Positions 27,663-37,034 of a stretch of DNA of 64,000 nucleotides are shown here, piece after piece. The notes below the pieces were generated by a model. It was not told the origin of the DNA. It was given only the letters and a program-made list of their open reading frames with translations, and made no database searches. The stretch is from contig NZ_JABAID010000007.1 in NCBI RefSeq assembly GCF_012641335.1, positions 157,318 through 221,317 of the forward strand. The letters are read 5' to 3'. A program made the position numbers and the translations under genes. Source of the DNA: Novosphingobium sp. ERN07. GTDB lineage: Bacteria > Pseudomonadota > Alphaproteobacteria > Sphingomonadales > Sphingomonadaceae. Numbering within the stretch: the first letter of the stretch is position 1; each line of letters begins with the position of its first letter.

Positions 27663-29189
27663 TCAGGCGAGCTTCCACTCCCAACCGAGCGGATCGCCAT
27701 CCATCACTTCGACGCCCTTGGCAGCGAGTTCATCGCGCAGCGTATCAGAGCGGGCGAAGTCCTTTTCGGCGCGGGCAGCCTTGCGGGCTTCGAGCGTGGC
27801 TTCGATTTCGGCTTCTGTGATTTCGACGCTCTTGGGACGAATGCGCAGATCCGTTCGATTGCGGCGCAGCAAGTCTAGACCCAAGACTTGATCCATCGTC
27901 GCCAAAAGATGCCAACGCAAAGCATTGTCGATCATCTTGTCGCCAAGAACCTCTTCGATCAAGGGCAGGCACTTCGGGGTATTTAGATCATCCGATAATG
28001 CGTCTGAAAAATCCTTAAGAACCCCAGTTTTATCGGCTGCATTCCACTTATCGACAGGTATTGGCAGATAGGCGTTGGTCGGATCAACTGGCTGCCCAGT
28101 CTCCTCAAACTGCTTCCACATTTGGACTGCAACAACTTTATACATCCGCTTCAGTCGCGTCAGTGCAGCGCCAAGCCCTTCCCACGAAAACTCCAGTTCG
28201 CTGCGGTAGTGCGCCTGCAGGCACATCATGCGGTAAGCCAGCGGGTGATAGCCCTTGTCCATCAGCAGTTGCAGCCGCAGGAACTCGCCCGACGACTTGC
28301 TCATCTTGCCAGAGCGTTCGACCAGAAAGTTGTTGTGCATCCACACCCGCGCGCCGGAATTGGCAGGCAGGTCCAAGCCGCCCGCACAGCAGAACGCCTG
28401 ATTTTGCGCGATTTCGTTGGGGTGATGGATTTCGCGGTGGTCGATCCCGCCGGTGTGGATGTCGAACGGAAAGCCCAGCACTTCGCCCGACATGACCGAG
28501 CATTCGAGATGCCAGCCCGGCGCGCCCTTCCCCCACGGCGAATCCCATTCCATCTGGCGCTTCTCGCCCGGCGGCGTCTTGCGCCAGATGGCAAAGTCAG
28601 CCGCGTTGCGTTTGCCCTCAACCGCTTCGATCCGGCCTTCCCCGTCCTCAGTCTGGGCGCGGGCAAGGCGACCATAATCGGCTACGGTGGATACGTCGAA
28701 ATACAGCCCGCTATCCAGTTCGTAGCAGTGCTTGTCCGCGATCTTTTCGGCAAAGGCGATCATCTGCGGCACGTATTCGGTGGCGATGGTCCAGCGCGCG
28801 GGCTGGCGGATATTCAGCGCCTTGATGTCTTCCCAATAGGCCTGCGTATAGTGCTGCGCGATGTCCCAGATAGAGCGCGCTTCTGCCCGCGCCATCTTCT
28901 CCATCTTGTCCTCACCCTCATCCGCATCATCGGTCAGGTGGCCCACGTCGGTGATGTTGATGACATGGGTGAGCTTGTAGCCCTTGAAGCTCAGCGTGCG
29001 GCCCAGAATATCGGCAAAGACATAGGCGCGCATGTTGCCGATGTGGGGGTAGTTATAGACCGTCGGCCCGCAGGAATAGACGCGCGCCTCACCGGGGTGG
29101 ACCGGCTGGAACTCTTCCAACTGGCGGGTCAAGCTGTTGAACAGCTTGAGCGGGGCGGAAGGGCTGGAAGGCGCGGGAGCGTTAGACAT
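27663..29189 (-). CDS. cysS: Cysteinyl-tRNA synthetase
   Basis: The 508-residue class I synthetase charges tRNA-Cys. The HIGH box is PHIGNMRAYVFAD near residues 49-61 and the KMSKS loop is GKMSKSSGEF near 294. Zinc ligands appear in VYSCGPTVYN, HLECSVMSGE and HPNEIAQNQAFCC. It is about 40-50 residues longer than E. coli CysS, with an internal region near residues 365-400 that is probably lineage-specific. It ends 38 bases upstream of hicA on the same strand. Confidence 0.95.
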   Translation of the reverse strand: MSNAPAPSSPSAPLKLFNSLTRQLEEFQPVHPGEARVYSCGPTVYNYPHIGNMRAYVFADILGRTLSFKGYKLTHVINITDVGHLTDDADEGEDKMEKMARAEARSIWDIAQHYTQAYWEDIKALNIRQPARWTIATEYVPQMIAFAEKIADKHCYELDSGLYFDVSTVADYGRLARAQTEDGEGRIEAVEGKRNAADFAIWRKTPPGEKRQMEWDSPWGKGAPGWHLECSVMSGEVLGFPFDIHTGGIDHREIHHPNEIAQNQAFCCAGGLDLPANSGARVWMHNNFLVERSGKMSKSSGEFLRLQLLMDKGYHPLAYRMMCLQAHYRSELEFSWEGLGAALTRLKRMYKVVAVQMWKQFEETGQPVDPTNAYLPIPVDKWNAADKTGVLKDFSDALSDDLNTPKCLPLIEEVLGDKMIDNALRWHLLATMDQVLGLDLLRRNRTDLRIRPKSVEITEAEIEATLEARKAARAEKDFARSDTLRDELAAKGVEVMDGDPLGWEWKLA

Positions 29190-29227
29190 GGCCTCGCCAT
29201 TGCCCTGCGCTCCTGCTCCCGGTCAAG

Positions 29228-29983
29228 TCATTCGGATGGCTCTTCCGCCAGAACCTCGGCCAGCCATTCGAACTGGGCCTTGCAGCCATTGTCCAGTAAC
29301 AGCGTGCCAAGTGCAGCGGCATCAGCGGGCACCGCTTCCGGCTCCAGCGTCACGATGCGAAATTCCGCCGCCTTGTCAGGCGCAGTTTCGTCGTAGATGC
29401 GATAGGTGCGGCCTTCCTGCGGCGCGAGCATCGTCTTTGGCCACGCGATTCCCGCAGTTTTGGGCGGCCACTGCATCCGCACCATCTCGCCGCCCTCGCT
29501 CTCGGTCAACCACGTAAAGCTGCGGGTTTCGGCTTCTCCGCGCCACAGATACAAATCGCTGCCGCGCGGTACACAGACGTTACCGTTCTGAGTGACGTCG
29601 GCGATCCAGATGCTCACCGGAAGAGTGGCATTCCCGGAACCGGCCCCGCGCACCGAAGCGCTGCGCACGGCCCCCGCCCGGACCGAGGCGGGGTTGCTCA
29701 AGGACCGCGCCAGCAATGCCGCTGCGCCGCGATCACGATTGACGGCATTGTCGATCACGAACGACCCTGCGCCTTTCAGCACCCGCGTTCCCGCCCGGTC
29801 GAGCACCGTCACCACATCGCCCGCTTTCAACACCACGCTGGCATTCACCGGAAGGCGCTTGCCCTTGGGATAGCTAACCGCTGACGGCCCCGTGGAGCGC
29901 ACGACCACCGCCTGCGCCATTGCAGCCGAAGCGCTGCCAACGGCCAAAAGCGCGCCCATCCCCAGCAAAGCCTTGCGCATCAC
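29228..29983 (-). CDS. Secreted hypothetical protein, paralog A
   Basis: A 251-residue protein with a signal peptide (MMRKALLGMGALLAVGSASAAMAQA, cleaved near residue 25). It then has VVVRSTGPSAVSYPKGKRLP, a GDVVTVLDRAGTRVLKGAGSF segment resembling a FecR-type beta domain, and an alanine-rich middle. Cysteines occur in NVCVPRG and LDNGCKAQFEW. It is clearly homologous along its length to the gene 2 bases upstream (29986-30768), so the pair arose by tandem duplication. FecR-like domains often accompany CHASE2 cyclases, which is the neighbour here. The function is unknown; a periplasmic role is likely. Confidence 0.75.
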   Translation of the reverse strand: MMRKALLGMGALLAVGSASAAMAQAVVVRSTGPSAVSYPKGKRLPVNASVVLKAGDVVTVLDRAGTRVLKGAGSFVIDNAVNRDRGAAALLARSLSNPASVRAGAVRSASVRGAGSGNATLPVSIWIADVTQNGNVCVPRGSDLYLWRGEAETRSFTWLTESEGGEMVRMQWPPKTAGIAWPKTMLAPQEGRTYRIYDETAPDKAAEFRIVTLEPEAVPADAAALGTLLLDNGCKAQFEWLAEVLAEEPSE

Positions 29984-29985
29984 GT

Positions 29986-30768
29986 TCAGCCCCCGGCCTG
30001 CGCGGTGCTGGCAAGCGTTGCCAGCAGATCAAGCTGCGCGGTGCAGCCCTTCTCGGCCATCGTGCCGGCAATCTCCACCTCGTCAGTCGGCACACTGGCC
30101 AGCACCATCGTGCGGATTTTCACGGGCGCACCTACCGGGCTGCTGAACGTATAGGTCTGACCATCCACCACCGGCACGCTGGCAGCGGGCCAGACTTTCA
30201 GCGGATTGCCCGCGCGCCAAGCCACGTCGGCGGTGCTGCCATCCTGCGAAAGCAATGTGCCGGTGCCATCCAGCGTCTTGTCAGGCCGCCACAGGACCAC
30301 GGCAGCAGGATCGGCCACGCAATAGGTGCCGCCCTTGCTCACATCAATGTACCAGACGTTTTCCGGGCCGGTCGGTCCGGCTGGAACAGGCGCGGCCGTA
30401 GCGCCCCGCACGGCCCCGGTCCGCGTCCGTGCTCCGCCGCCGCGCGCCATCATCGATGCCAGCGCCGTCGCGCCATTGGCATCGCGATTGACCGCACCAT
30501 TCAGCGTGAACGTGCCAGGCCCTGCCAGAACGCGCGTACCCGCCTTGTCCAGCACCGTCACCTGATCTCCGCCCTTCAGCACTACAGTAGCATTCGCGGG
30601 CAGTTTCTTGCCCTGCGGATAGGTTCCTGCCGAAGGTCCGGTCGAGCGGACCACCACCGATTGCGCCAGCGCCGCGCCTGCAATCGTCATCCCGGCCAAG
30701 GCTGCCACGCCCGCAATTCCTGCGCGCATCAGCTTGCGATCAACCCAGCCCATAACTCTCTCCCTCAT
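29986..30768 (-). CDS. Secreted hypothetical protein, paralog B
   Basis: A 260-residue homolog of the 29228-29983 protein, with its own signal peptide (cleavage after AALAQS near residue 36). It shares VVVRSTGPSAGTYPQGKKLP, GDQVTVLDKAGTRVLAGPGTF and the paired cysteines (GTYCVAD, EKGCTAQLD). It overlaps the 3' end of the CHASE2 cyclase gene by 29 bases and is followed after 2 bases by its paralog, so all three are one transcription unit. It may be a periplasmic ligand-binding or accessory protein for the CHASE2 sensor; this is inference from position. Confidence 0.75.
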   Translation of the reverse strand: MRERVMGWVDRKLMRAGIAGVAALAGMTIAGAALAQSVVVRSTGPSAGTYPQGKKLPANATVVLKGGDQVTVLDKAGTRVLAGPGTFTLNGAVNRDANGATALASMMARGGGARTRTGAVRGATAAPVPAGPTGPENVWYIDVSKGGTYCVADPAAVVLWRPDKTLDGTGTLLSQDGSTADVAWRAGNPLKVWPAASVPVVDGQTYTFSSPVGAPVKIRTMVLASVPTDEVEIAGTMAEKGCTAQLDLLATLASTAQAGG

Positions 30769-32785
30769 GCGTCTTCCGCAGTCTTTCGATCAGATTCATC
30801 ATCGCCTCATCACCCTGCGCCGAATCGCGCACGCTGTCTGTGAGGGCCTGCACACGATCCGCCTCGCCCGCTGAATGGGCGCTTATCAGATCGGCTGAAA
30901 CGGCGCGTTGCTCCTGCGTCATATCGGGCACCGGTTCGTAGACCTGCACCGGGGTCGACCGTCCGCGCAGCACCACTTCGCCCATCGGCCTGAACCAGTC
31001 GAGGCCGCACCGCTCCACCGCCTCCCGGCTGACCAGAACCTTGGTATCAAGTGTTTTGTTCGCGCCTTCCAGCCGCGCCGCCGTGTTCATGGCATCGCCC
31101 AGAGCGGTATACTGGATTCTCCCCTCGCCGCCGAAGTTGCCGACCACGGCTTCGCCATAATGAACGCCCACACGGGTACGACCGATCTTCGGCACGCCTT
31201 CGGGAACGTTCTTGCGGAAGTCCTCTCCCGCCAGATACATCGCCCAAGCCGCTTTCACCGCCCGCTCTCCATCGTCCGGGTAAGCGATAGGTGCGCCCCA
31301 AAACGCCACCACTGCATCGCCGACGAACTTGTCAAGCGTGCCGCCATATTCCAGCACCACAGCGCTCAACCGGTCGAGATAATCATTCAGCAACCGTGCG
31401 ATCATCTCTGGCTCAACCGCGTGGGTCAGCTTGGTAAAACCCTCCAGATCGCTGAACAGACAGAAAATTTCGCGCTTCTCTCCATGCAGCGAAAGCCGTT
31501 CAGGATTGCGCATGATCTCTGCCGCGACCGAACGCGGCAGGTATTTGCCCAGCGCCCCTTGCGCAAATTCGCGCTGCGCTGCGTTGATTGCCCGCAGACC
31601 CGAACTCACCGCCGTGAAAGCGATCAACCAGCCGATCAGCCAGCCGGTGGCGGGCAAGTCCAGCGTGTCATAGCCCGCCCGCTCCACTAGAAAGGGCACA
31701 GCAAGGAACAGCGCGAACTGCCCCAGCACCGCCAGCGCCAGCACCCATGTGCGCGCCTGCGCAACAGCCGTTGCCACGCCCAGCCCTACGGCCAGCACCG
31801 CCGCCAGAACTTTCACCCACACCGCAGGCGGCGCTTTCCATGCCTTGTCGAGCAGTTGCGCCAGCATCGATGCGTGAACTTCCACGCCGATCATCCGCGT
31901 TTCGCCGGTCACCGGATTGCCGGTGCGCGTGAACGGCGTATCGAATTGGTCAAAGTCCGAAAAATCGCCGCCGATCAGCACATAACGCCCCTTGATCACG
32001 TCGGCCACGAAAGGCGCGGTTTCAGGGTCGGCCAACAGGTCTATTGGGATCTTGTCGAACACAGGGCGATCACTCGCCGTCGGCACGCGGAAGCGGATCG
32101 GGCCTGTAAAACTGGCAAAGCGCTTGTCCGCATCCGGTCCATTCTGAGTCAAGGCCAGCGAAAGCAGCGGCGGCAGGCCTGCGTAGAGCTTCGGCCAGCG
32201 CCGCGCCACGCCATCGGCATCGGTTTCCAGCAGGATCGACGCCGGGCCGACCTTCTGCGTCTTCACGCTTTGCTGGAACGCCTTGAGATCCTGCTCCTGC
32301 TCATACGTGATGGCTTCAGGATTGGTCTTGTTGTCAGCATAGGCAAGATAGACCGGCGTCTGCATCGCTTTCAGTGAAGCGTGCAACAGTTCATCATCGT
32401 CCTGCGGGCTGTCGAACAGAACGTCGATGCCCACGCCCTTTGCACCAAGCTGATCGATCTGCGTCAGCGCCTTGGCCAGAATCGTTCGGTCCACCGGCGA
32501 TATCTGCCCCGTCGCGCGGTTGGTATCGGCGGTATAGACCACCAGCGTCACGCGCTTGTCGGTATCGGCAGGCGGCGCAAAGTTGGCGGCGCGCAGATCG
32601 TAAAGCGCCGCTTCGGCATCCCGCAGTAGCGGCAGACGCCAACTGCTGAACGCAACGAACAGCGCAATCGCAATCAATGCCAGCGCAACGACGGTGCGCT
32701 GCACGCCCAATTGCCCCAGCCCGCGCAGTGCTGTGCGCCCGATCTCTTCAGCGCCCGCTTCCGCAGCCTCATTCCGCCAAGGCAT
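30740..32785 (-). CDS. CHASE2-domain adenylate/guanylate cyclase
   Basis: A 681-residue membrane sensor. The ATG at 32785 (MPWRNEA) is chosen; upstream sequence in the frame lacks features. A membrane helix (about residues 30-50) is followed by a periplasmic CHASE2 domain to about 310 (DKRVTLVVYTADT, GAKGVGIDVLFDSPQ, KGRYVLIGGDFSDFDQF), then about three membrane helices and a class III cyclase domain from about 445. Both metal-binding aspartates are present, in LFSDLEGFTKL and KFVGDAVVAFWGAP. It should make cAMP or cGMP in response to a periplasmic signal. Two secreted paralogs follow it in the same operon. Confidence 0.9.
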   Translation of the reverse strand: MPWRNEAAEAGAEEIGRTALRGLGQLGVQRTVVALALIAIALFVAFSSWRLPLLRDAEAALYDLRAANFAPPADTDKRVTLVVYTADTNRATGQISPVDRTILAKALTQIDQLGAKGVGIDVLFDSPQDDDELLHASLKAMQTPVYLAYADNKTNPEAITYEQEQDLKAFQQSVKTQKVGPASILLETDADGVARRWPKLYAGLPPLLSLALTQNGPDADKRFASFTGPIRFRVPTASDRPVFDKIPIDLLADPETAPFVADVIKGRYVLIGGDFSDFDQFDTPFTRTGNPVTGETRMIGVEVHASMLAQLLDKAWKAPPAVWVKVLAAVLAVGLGVATAVAQARTWVLALAVLGQFALFLAVPFLVERAGYDTLDLPATGWLIGWLIAFTAVSSGLRAINAAQREFAQGALGKYLPRSVAAEIMRNPERLSLHGEKREIFCLFSDLEGFTKLTHAVEPEMIARLLNDYLDRLSAVVLEYGGTLDKFVGDAVVAFWGAPIAYPDDGERAVKAAWAMYLAGEDFRKNVPEGVPKIGRTRVGVHYGEAVVGNFGGEGRIQYTALGDAMNTAARLEGANKTLDTKVLVSREAVERCGLDWFRPMGEVVLRGRSTPVQVYEPVPDMTQEQRAVSADLISAHSAGEADRVQALTDSVRDSAQGDEAMMNLIERLRKTHEGESYGLG

Positions 32786-32947
32786 GATTCGCCCCCAATC
32801 CGCATATGCCGAAGGCCCGCAGCCGCAGCGCGAGCCTTCCCCCCGACGATTTTGCGAACCCAAGACGAGCGCTTATGCGCCTCACCTCACAGCATAGGCG
32901 GATTGTTGCTGGCCTGCCAATGCGGAACTGCGCGGTAGCGGAGTTAT

Positions 32948-33619
32948 TCAGAATCCAAGGAAGCGCACGTTGCCATCTACCGGTTCACGCGCACGTTCAA
33001 ACCCGTTCACCGGGTTCTCCTCATTGCGATAACCAATGGCAATGCCGCAGAAAAAGATATGCGTTTCATCCGAAACGCCGATGAAATCCTTGATCAACCG
33101 AGCGTGCATGGCAAGGAACTCCTGCGGGCAGGAATCCAGACCTTCCTCACGCAGCAGCAGCATGATTGTCTGCAACCACATGCCGGTATCAGACCATTGC
33201 GGCGGCCCCATCCGCCGGTCGAAATAGCACATCAGCACCGCTGGCGCGCCGAACGAGGTCACGTTGTTGCGCACGAAATCGGCCCGTGCATCACCGTCGC
33301 CACGGCCCACACCCATCGCCTGATACATCGCCGCGCCCACTGCGTGCAGCCGCGCCTTGCATTCGGGAATGACTTCAGGCTGCGACCACGAATACTCGAT
33401 CGGATCCTGCAACGGCGTCACAAGCATCTTCGCCTGCAATTCCGCCAGTGGCGCGCCGGTCACAATGGTCGCTTCCCAAGGCTGGAAATTGCACCCCGAA
33501 GGCGCCCACCGCGCCTTGTCCATCACCCGCCGCAACACATCCAGCGGCACAGGATCAGGCTTGAACGCCCGGATCGAACGGCGGGACAGAACGGCTTCGC
33601 TGACAGTCATCTGGCTCAT
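32948..33619 (-). CDS. Nitroreductase-family FMN oxidoreductase
   Basis: A 223-residue flavoprotein. The N-terminus has the FMN-phosphate RRSIRAFKPDPV segment and RWAPSGCNFQPWEA; WSDTGMWLQTIMLLLREEGLDSCPQ and FFCGIAIGYRNEENPVN form the second FMN region. Such enzymes reduce nitroaromatics, quinones or enones with NAD(P)H; the real substrate is not evident. It stands alone on the minus strand, between the cyclase operon and cobT. Confidence 0.88.
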   Translation of the reverse strand: MSQMTVSEAVLSRRSIRAFKPDPVPLDVLRRVMDKARWAPSGCNFQPWEATIVTGAPLAELQAKMLVTPLQDPIEYSWSQPEVIPECKARLHAVGAAMYQAMGVGRGDGDARADFVRNNVTSFGAPAVLMCYFDRRMGPPQWSDTGMWLQTIMLLLREEGLDSCPQEFLAMHARLIKDFIGVSDETHIFFCGIAIGYRNEENPVNGFERAREPVDGNVRFLGF

Positions 33620-33662
33620 GGCAGATTAACTGCCCGGTTAAATTCAAGCCGTCAAGCGCCCG

Positions 33663-35477
33663 CTATTCGTCCTCGAACAGATCCGCCAATTGTTCGATGA
33701 TCGTGCCGCCAAGCTGTTCGGCGTCCATGATCGTCACCGCGCGCCGGTAATAGCGGGTCACGTCATGCCCGATGCCGATGGCGACAAGCTGAACCGGCGA
33801 TTGTTTTTCGATCCAGTCAATCACCTTGCGCAAGTGCTGCTCAAGATAGCCCGCATTGTTCACCGACAGCGTCGAATCGTCCACCGGCGCACCGTCGGAT
33901 ATGACCATCAGGATGCGGCGGTCTTCAGGCCGCGCCAGCAGCCGGGTGTGCGCCCAAAGCAGTGCCTCGCCGTCGATGTTCTCTTTCAGCAGGCCTTCGC
34001 GCATCATCAGGCCAAGGTTCTTGCGTGCGCGCCGCCACGGTTCGTCGGCCTTCTTGTAAACGATATGGCGCAAGTCGTTGAGACGGCCCGGCTGCGCGGG
34101 CTTGCCACCTGCCAGCCACGCCTCGCGGCTTTGCCCGCCCTTCCACGCGCGCGTTGTAAAACCGAGAATTTCGGTCTTCACGCCGCAGCGCTCCAGCGTG
34201 CGGGCAAGGATATCGGCGCTGATCGCAGCAATCGAGATGGGCCGCCCGCGCATGGAGCCGGAATTGTCGATCAGCAGCGTGACGATGGTGTCCTTGAACT
34301 CCACATCGCGCTCGATCTTGTAGGACAGCGAATGGCCGGGCGAGATCACCACGCGCGCCAACCGCGCGGCATCGAGCAGGCCCTCTTCCTGATCGAAATC
34401 CCACGAACGGTTCTGCTGCGCCATCAACCGGCGTTGCAACCGGTTGGCCAACCGTGTGACCACGCCCTGCAGGCCTTTCAACTGCATGTCGAGGTAGGCA
34501 CGCAGCCGCGTCAGCTCTTCCTCGTCGCACAGGTCCGTCGCTGCCACGATCTCGTCGAACTGGCTGGTATAGGCCTTATAGTCGAAATTCTCTGGGATAT
34601 CGGTCCACGGACGGTTCGGGCGCGTTGGCAGCATGCCCTCCTCGCCTTCGTCGGCCATGTCGGAATCTGCAGCATCGTCGTCCTGTTCGATTTCCTGTTC
34701 GGATTCCGAATCCTCGTCACCCTCGCTGGTATCGCCGGCGATTTCCGAAGGTTGCTGCTCTTGATCGTCGGAGCTGCTCGGCTCTTCCTCGCCTTCGTCT
34801 TCGTCCTGCTCGCCCTCGTCTTCCTCGGTGTTCTCATCCTGCTCGCTGGCAGACTGGGTGAGGTCGAGATGCTGGAGCATATCGAGCGCGATCTGCTGGA
34901 AGGCGCGCTGATCGTCCAGCGACAGAGCAAGGCCTTCCACATCGTCACCGACCTTGCTTTCGATCCAGCTACGCACCATCGCCATGCCGGTGTCGGTGGA
35001 AGCAGGCGATGCTTCGCCAGTCAGCTTTTCACGCAGCAGCAGCGCCAGCGCGGTGGGCAGCGGCACGTCTTCGGGCTTGGCGGCGCGGCTAATCGGGTCC
35101 GACGCCATGCGCATCGCCAGCGCCGCCCCAAGGTTGCCACGCATCCCCGCATAGGCATTCGCGCCCAGCGACTCATAGCGCACCTGCTCCACCGCATCGT
35201 AGCACGCCCGCGCCAAGGCTTCTGAAGGCGCATGGCGGCCATGCAGCGCAGCGTTGTGGTGCCGCAGCCGCAGCGCCATCGAATCGGCATGGCCGCGCGC
35301 TTCGGCCACCTGCTCTGCCGGAAGCGCACGCCCCGGCATCGGCACACGCATAGACTGGCCAGATTGCACCGGCGCATCCGCCGTCCACGCCACTTCCACT
35401 TCGGGATCGAGCGAAATGGCGCGTGCGGTGCCGGTCAGCACCGCACGAAAACGGTCGAGAGGAGATTCGTCAGCCAA
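33663..35477 (-). CDS. cobT: Cobaltochelatase subunit CobT
   Basis: The 604-residue protein is the large AAA+-associated subunit of the aerobic cobaltochelatase CobNST, which inserts cobalt into hydrogenobyrinate diamide. The N-terminal half is helical, residues about 205-275 are extremely acidic (runs of E and D, the known CobT linker), and the C-terminus is a von Willebrand A domain with the MIDAS motif DNSGSMRG. cobS and cobN are not in this window, so cobT is separated at least from one side. Homologs without CobN might act with other substrates, but the length and layout are standard. Confidence 0.92.
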   Translation of the reverse strand: MADESPLDRFRAVLTGTARAISLDPEVEVAWTADAPVQSGQSMRVPMPGRALPAEQVAEARGHADSMALRLRHHNAALHGRHAPSEALARACYDAVEQVRYESLGANAYAGMRGNLGAALAMRMASDPISRAAKPEDVPLPTALALLLREKLTGEASPASTDTGMAMVRSWIESKVGDDVEGLALSLDDQRAFQQIALDMLQHLDLTQSASEQDENTEEDEGEQDEDEGEEEPSSSDDQEQQPSEIAGDTSEGDEDSESEQEIEQDDDAADSDMADEGEEGMLPTRPNRPWTDIPENFDYKAYTSQFDEIVAATDLCDEEELTRLRAYLDMQLKGLQGVVTRLANRLQRRLMAQQNRSWDFDQEEGLLDAARLARVVISPGHSLSYKIERDVEFKDTIVTLLIDNSGSMRGRPISIAAISADILARTLERCGVKTEILGFTTRAWKGGQSREAWLAGGKPAQPGRLNDLRHIVYKKADEPWRRARKNLGLMMREGLLKENIDGEALLWAHTRLLARPEDRRILMVISDGAPVDDSTLSVNNAGYLEQHLRKVIDWIEKQSPVQLVAIGIGHDVTRYYRRAVTIMDAEQLGGTIIEQLADLFEDE

Positions 35478-35511
35478 TGCCTGCCTTCAACATTCGAACC
35501 GAGAGAGCTGC

Positions 35512-35531
35512 GCCCCCGCACAGGCGGGGGC
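35512..35531. terminator. Strong hairpin between talC-like gene and cobT
   Basis: GCCCCCGC (35512-35519) and GCGGGGGC (35524-35531) form a perfect 8-bp stem with a 4-base loop. It lies 35 bases upstream of cobT and 22 bases downstream of the aldolase stop on the minus strand. It lacks a T-tract, so it may be a pause or processing site rather than a full terminator. Confidence 0.45.
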
Positions 35532-35552
35532 CTCCCTCGGCCATACGCAACA

Positions 35553-36206
35553 TTAACCGATCTTCTGGCCGGTCTTCGCCCAGTCCGCAAGGAAGCCTTC
35601 GATGCCCTTGTCCGTAAGGACATGTTTGAACAGGCCCTTGATCACGGCGGGCGGCGCGGTGATCACGTCGGCACCGATGCGCGCGCTTTCCAGCACGTGC
35701 ACGCCGTGGCGGATCGACGCGACGAGGATTTCGGTTTCAAACGCATAGTTGTCATAGATCAGGCGGATGTCGCGGATCAGGTCCATGCCATCGAAGCCAT
35801 TGTCATCGTGACGGCCAACGAAAGGCGAAATGAACGTCGCACCCGCCTTTGCCGCCAGCAGCGCCTGATTGGCCGAGAAGCACAGCGTGACATTGACCTT
35901 GGTGCCTTCGCTGGTCAGCGCTTTGCAGGTCTTCAACCCGTCAATGGTCAGCGGCACCTTGATGCACACGTTGTCAGCAATCTTGCGCAGGATTTCCGCC
36001 TCGCGCATCATGCCTTCGTGGTCAAGCGCCACGACTTCAGCGGAAACCGGGCCATCGACCAGACCGCAGATTTCGCGCGTCACTTCGATGAAGTCCTTGC
36101 CCGCCTTGGCGATCAGCGTGGGATTGGTGGTCACGCCATCCAGCAGCCCGGTGGCCGCAAGATCGGCGATTTCGGCGGTGTCGGCAGTGTCGACGAAGAA
36201 CTTCAT
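35553..36206 (-). CDS. fsa: Transaldolase-like fructose-6-phosphate aldolase
   Basis: A 217-residue class I aldolase of the small transaldolase (TalC/FSA) family. It begins [13 protein letters not shown], has the [10 protein letters not shown] block, the Schiff-base lysine in CIKVPLT (near residue 86), and [26 protein letters not shown]. It may act as transaldolase or fructose-6-phosphate aldolase; the short family members are often only annotated as transaldolase. Single gene between the DUF4197 gene and cobT, all on the minus strand. Confidence 0.93.
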   Translation of the reverse strand: MKFFVDTADTAEIADLAATGLLDGVTTNPTLIAKAGKDFIEVTREICGLVDGPVSAEVVALDHEGMMREAEILRKIADNVCIKVPLTIDGLKTCKALTSEGTKVNVTLCFSANQALLAAKAGATFISPFVGRHDDNGFDGMDLIRDIRLIYDNYAFETEILVASIRHGVHVLESARIGADVITAPPAVIKGLFKHVLTDKGIEGFLADWAKTGQKIG

Positions 36207-36279
36207 GGGTCTGGCCTTCCAGATGGGGGAGGAATGATTCCCCCCGCCTATAGGGAAGGTGGCCCCCGTTGTCAGGCCG

Positions 36280-36963
36280 TCACTTTACGCCAAACGCCGC
36301 CATCAGCACCGGATCGTTGGTAGAGCGCGGATCGGCACGGATCGCCGCCTCTTCGCGTCCGATGGCGCGGAAGATCGCGTTGTCGGCCTGCATGGCCAGC
36401 GATTGCGCGATGCCGCCCACATCCACGCCGGTCAGCGCCGCCAGCAATTCCCCCACCAGCGGTTCACGGCTGACGCGGATGGCATCGCCAAATTCCGGCA
36501 CCATCAATTCGACAAGGCTAGTACCCATTTCCTGATGAAGATAGGCCGTCGCCGCCATCGGATCGCTGCTGCGGATCAGGGCCAGTGCATTGCGCACACC
36601 GATGGTCCGCACAGCGTCGGTTACGGCAGGCGCGGCGCGATCTGCCGCTTCATAGGCCATATCGTTGAATGCACGGCTCAACCGGTCTTTCATCAAGGGC
36701 CCGGTCAGAATGCGCGTCAGCACGCCGCCACGATTGCCCAGCGATTCCGGCAGGACCAGCCGGGTTACCTGATCGTCCCAGAAACCCCCGGGCTGCAACA
36801 GCCGGGCAAAGGCGCGGTCGGACGAGAGAAACAACAGCCGCCGCACCGCCTCTTCCAGCGAAAATGCCGGGAAGCTTGAACATCCAGCCAGCGCCAGCAC
36901 GCCGATTGACGTCATGCCGCCCAGCAAGGCGCGGCGATTGATCGGACCTACAACCTGCGACAC
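36280..36963 (-). CDS. DUF4197-family lipoprotein
   Basis: A 227-residue protein starting at GTG (36963), because GAGGAG lies 7 bases upstream and the product then begins with a twin-arginine-like NRRALLGGM followed by a lipobox LALAGC near residue 28. The rest matches the DUF4197 pattern: an [27 protein letters not shown] region and a final [19 protein letters not shown] block. It is probably anchored in a periplasmic membrane face. The role of DUF4197 is unknown. It is divergent from priA with 71 bases between the starts. Confidence 0.8.
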   Translation of the reverse strand: MSQVVGPINRRALLGGMTSIGVLALAGCSSFPAFSLEEAVRRLLFLSSDRAFARLLQPGGFWDDQVTRLVLPESLGNRGGVLTRILTGPLMKDRLSRAFNDMAYEAADRAAPAVTDAVRTIGVRNALALIRSSDPMAATAYLHQEMGTSLVELMVPEFGDAIRVSREPLVGELLAALTGVDVGGIAQSLAMQADNAIFRAIGREEAAIRADPRSTNDPVLMAAFGVK

Positions 36964-37034
36964 GTCTTTTCTCCTCAGTTCCTTCGCCTGCGGGCTTTGC
37001 CCCCGGCCATCACGCCCCATATAGACGGGTCAAC

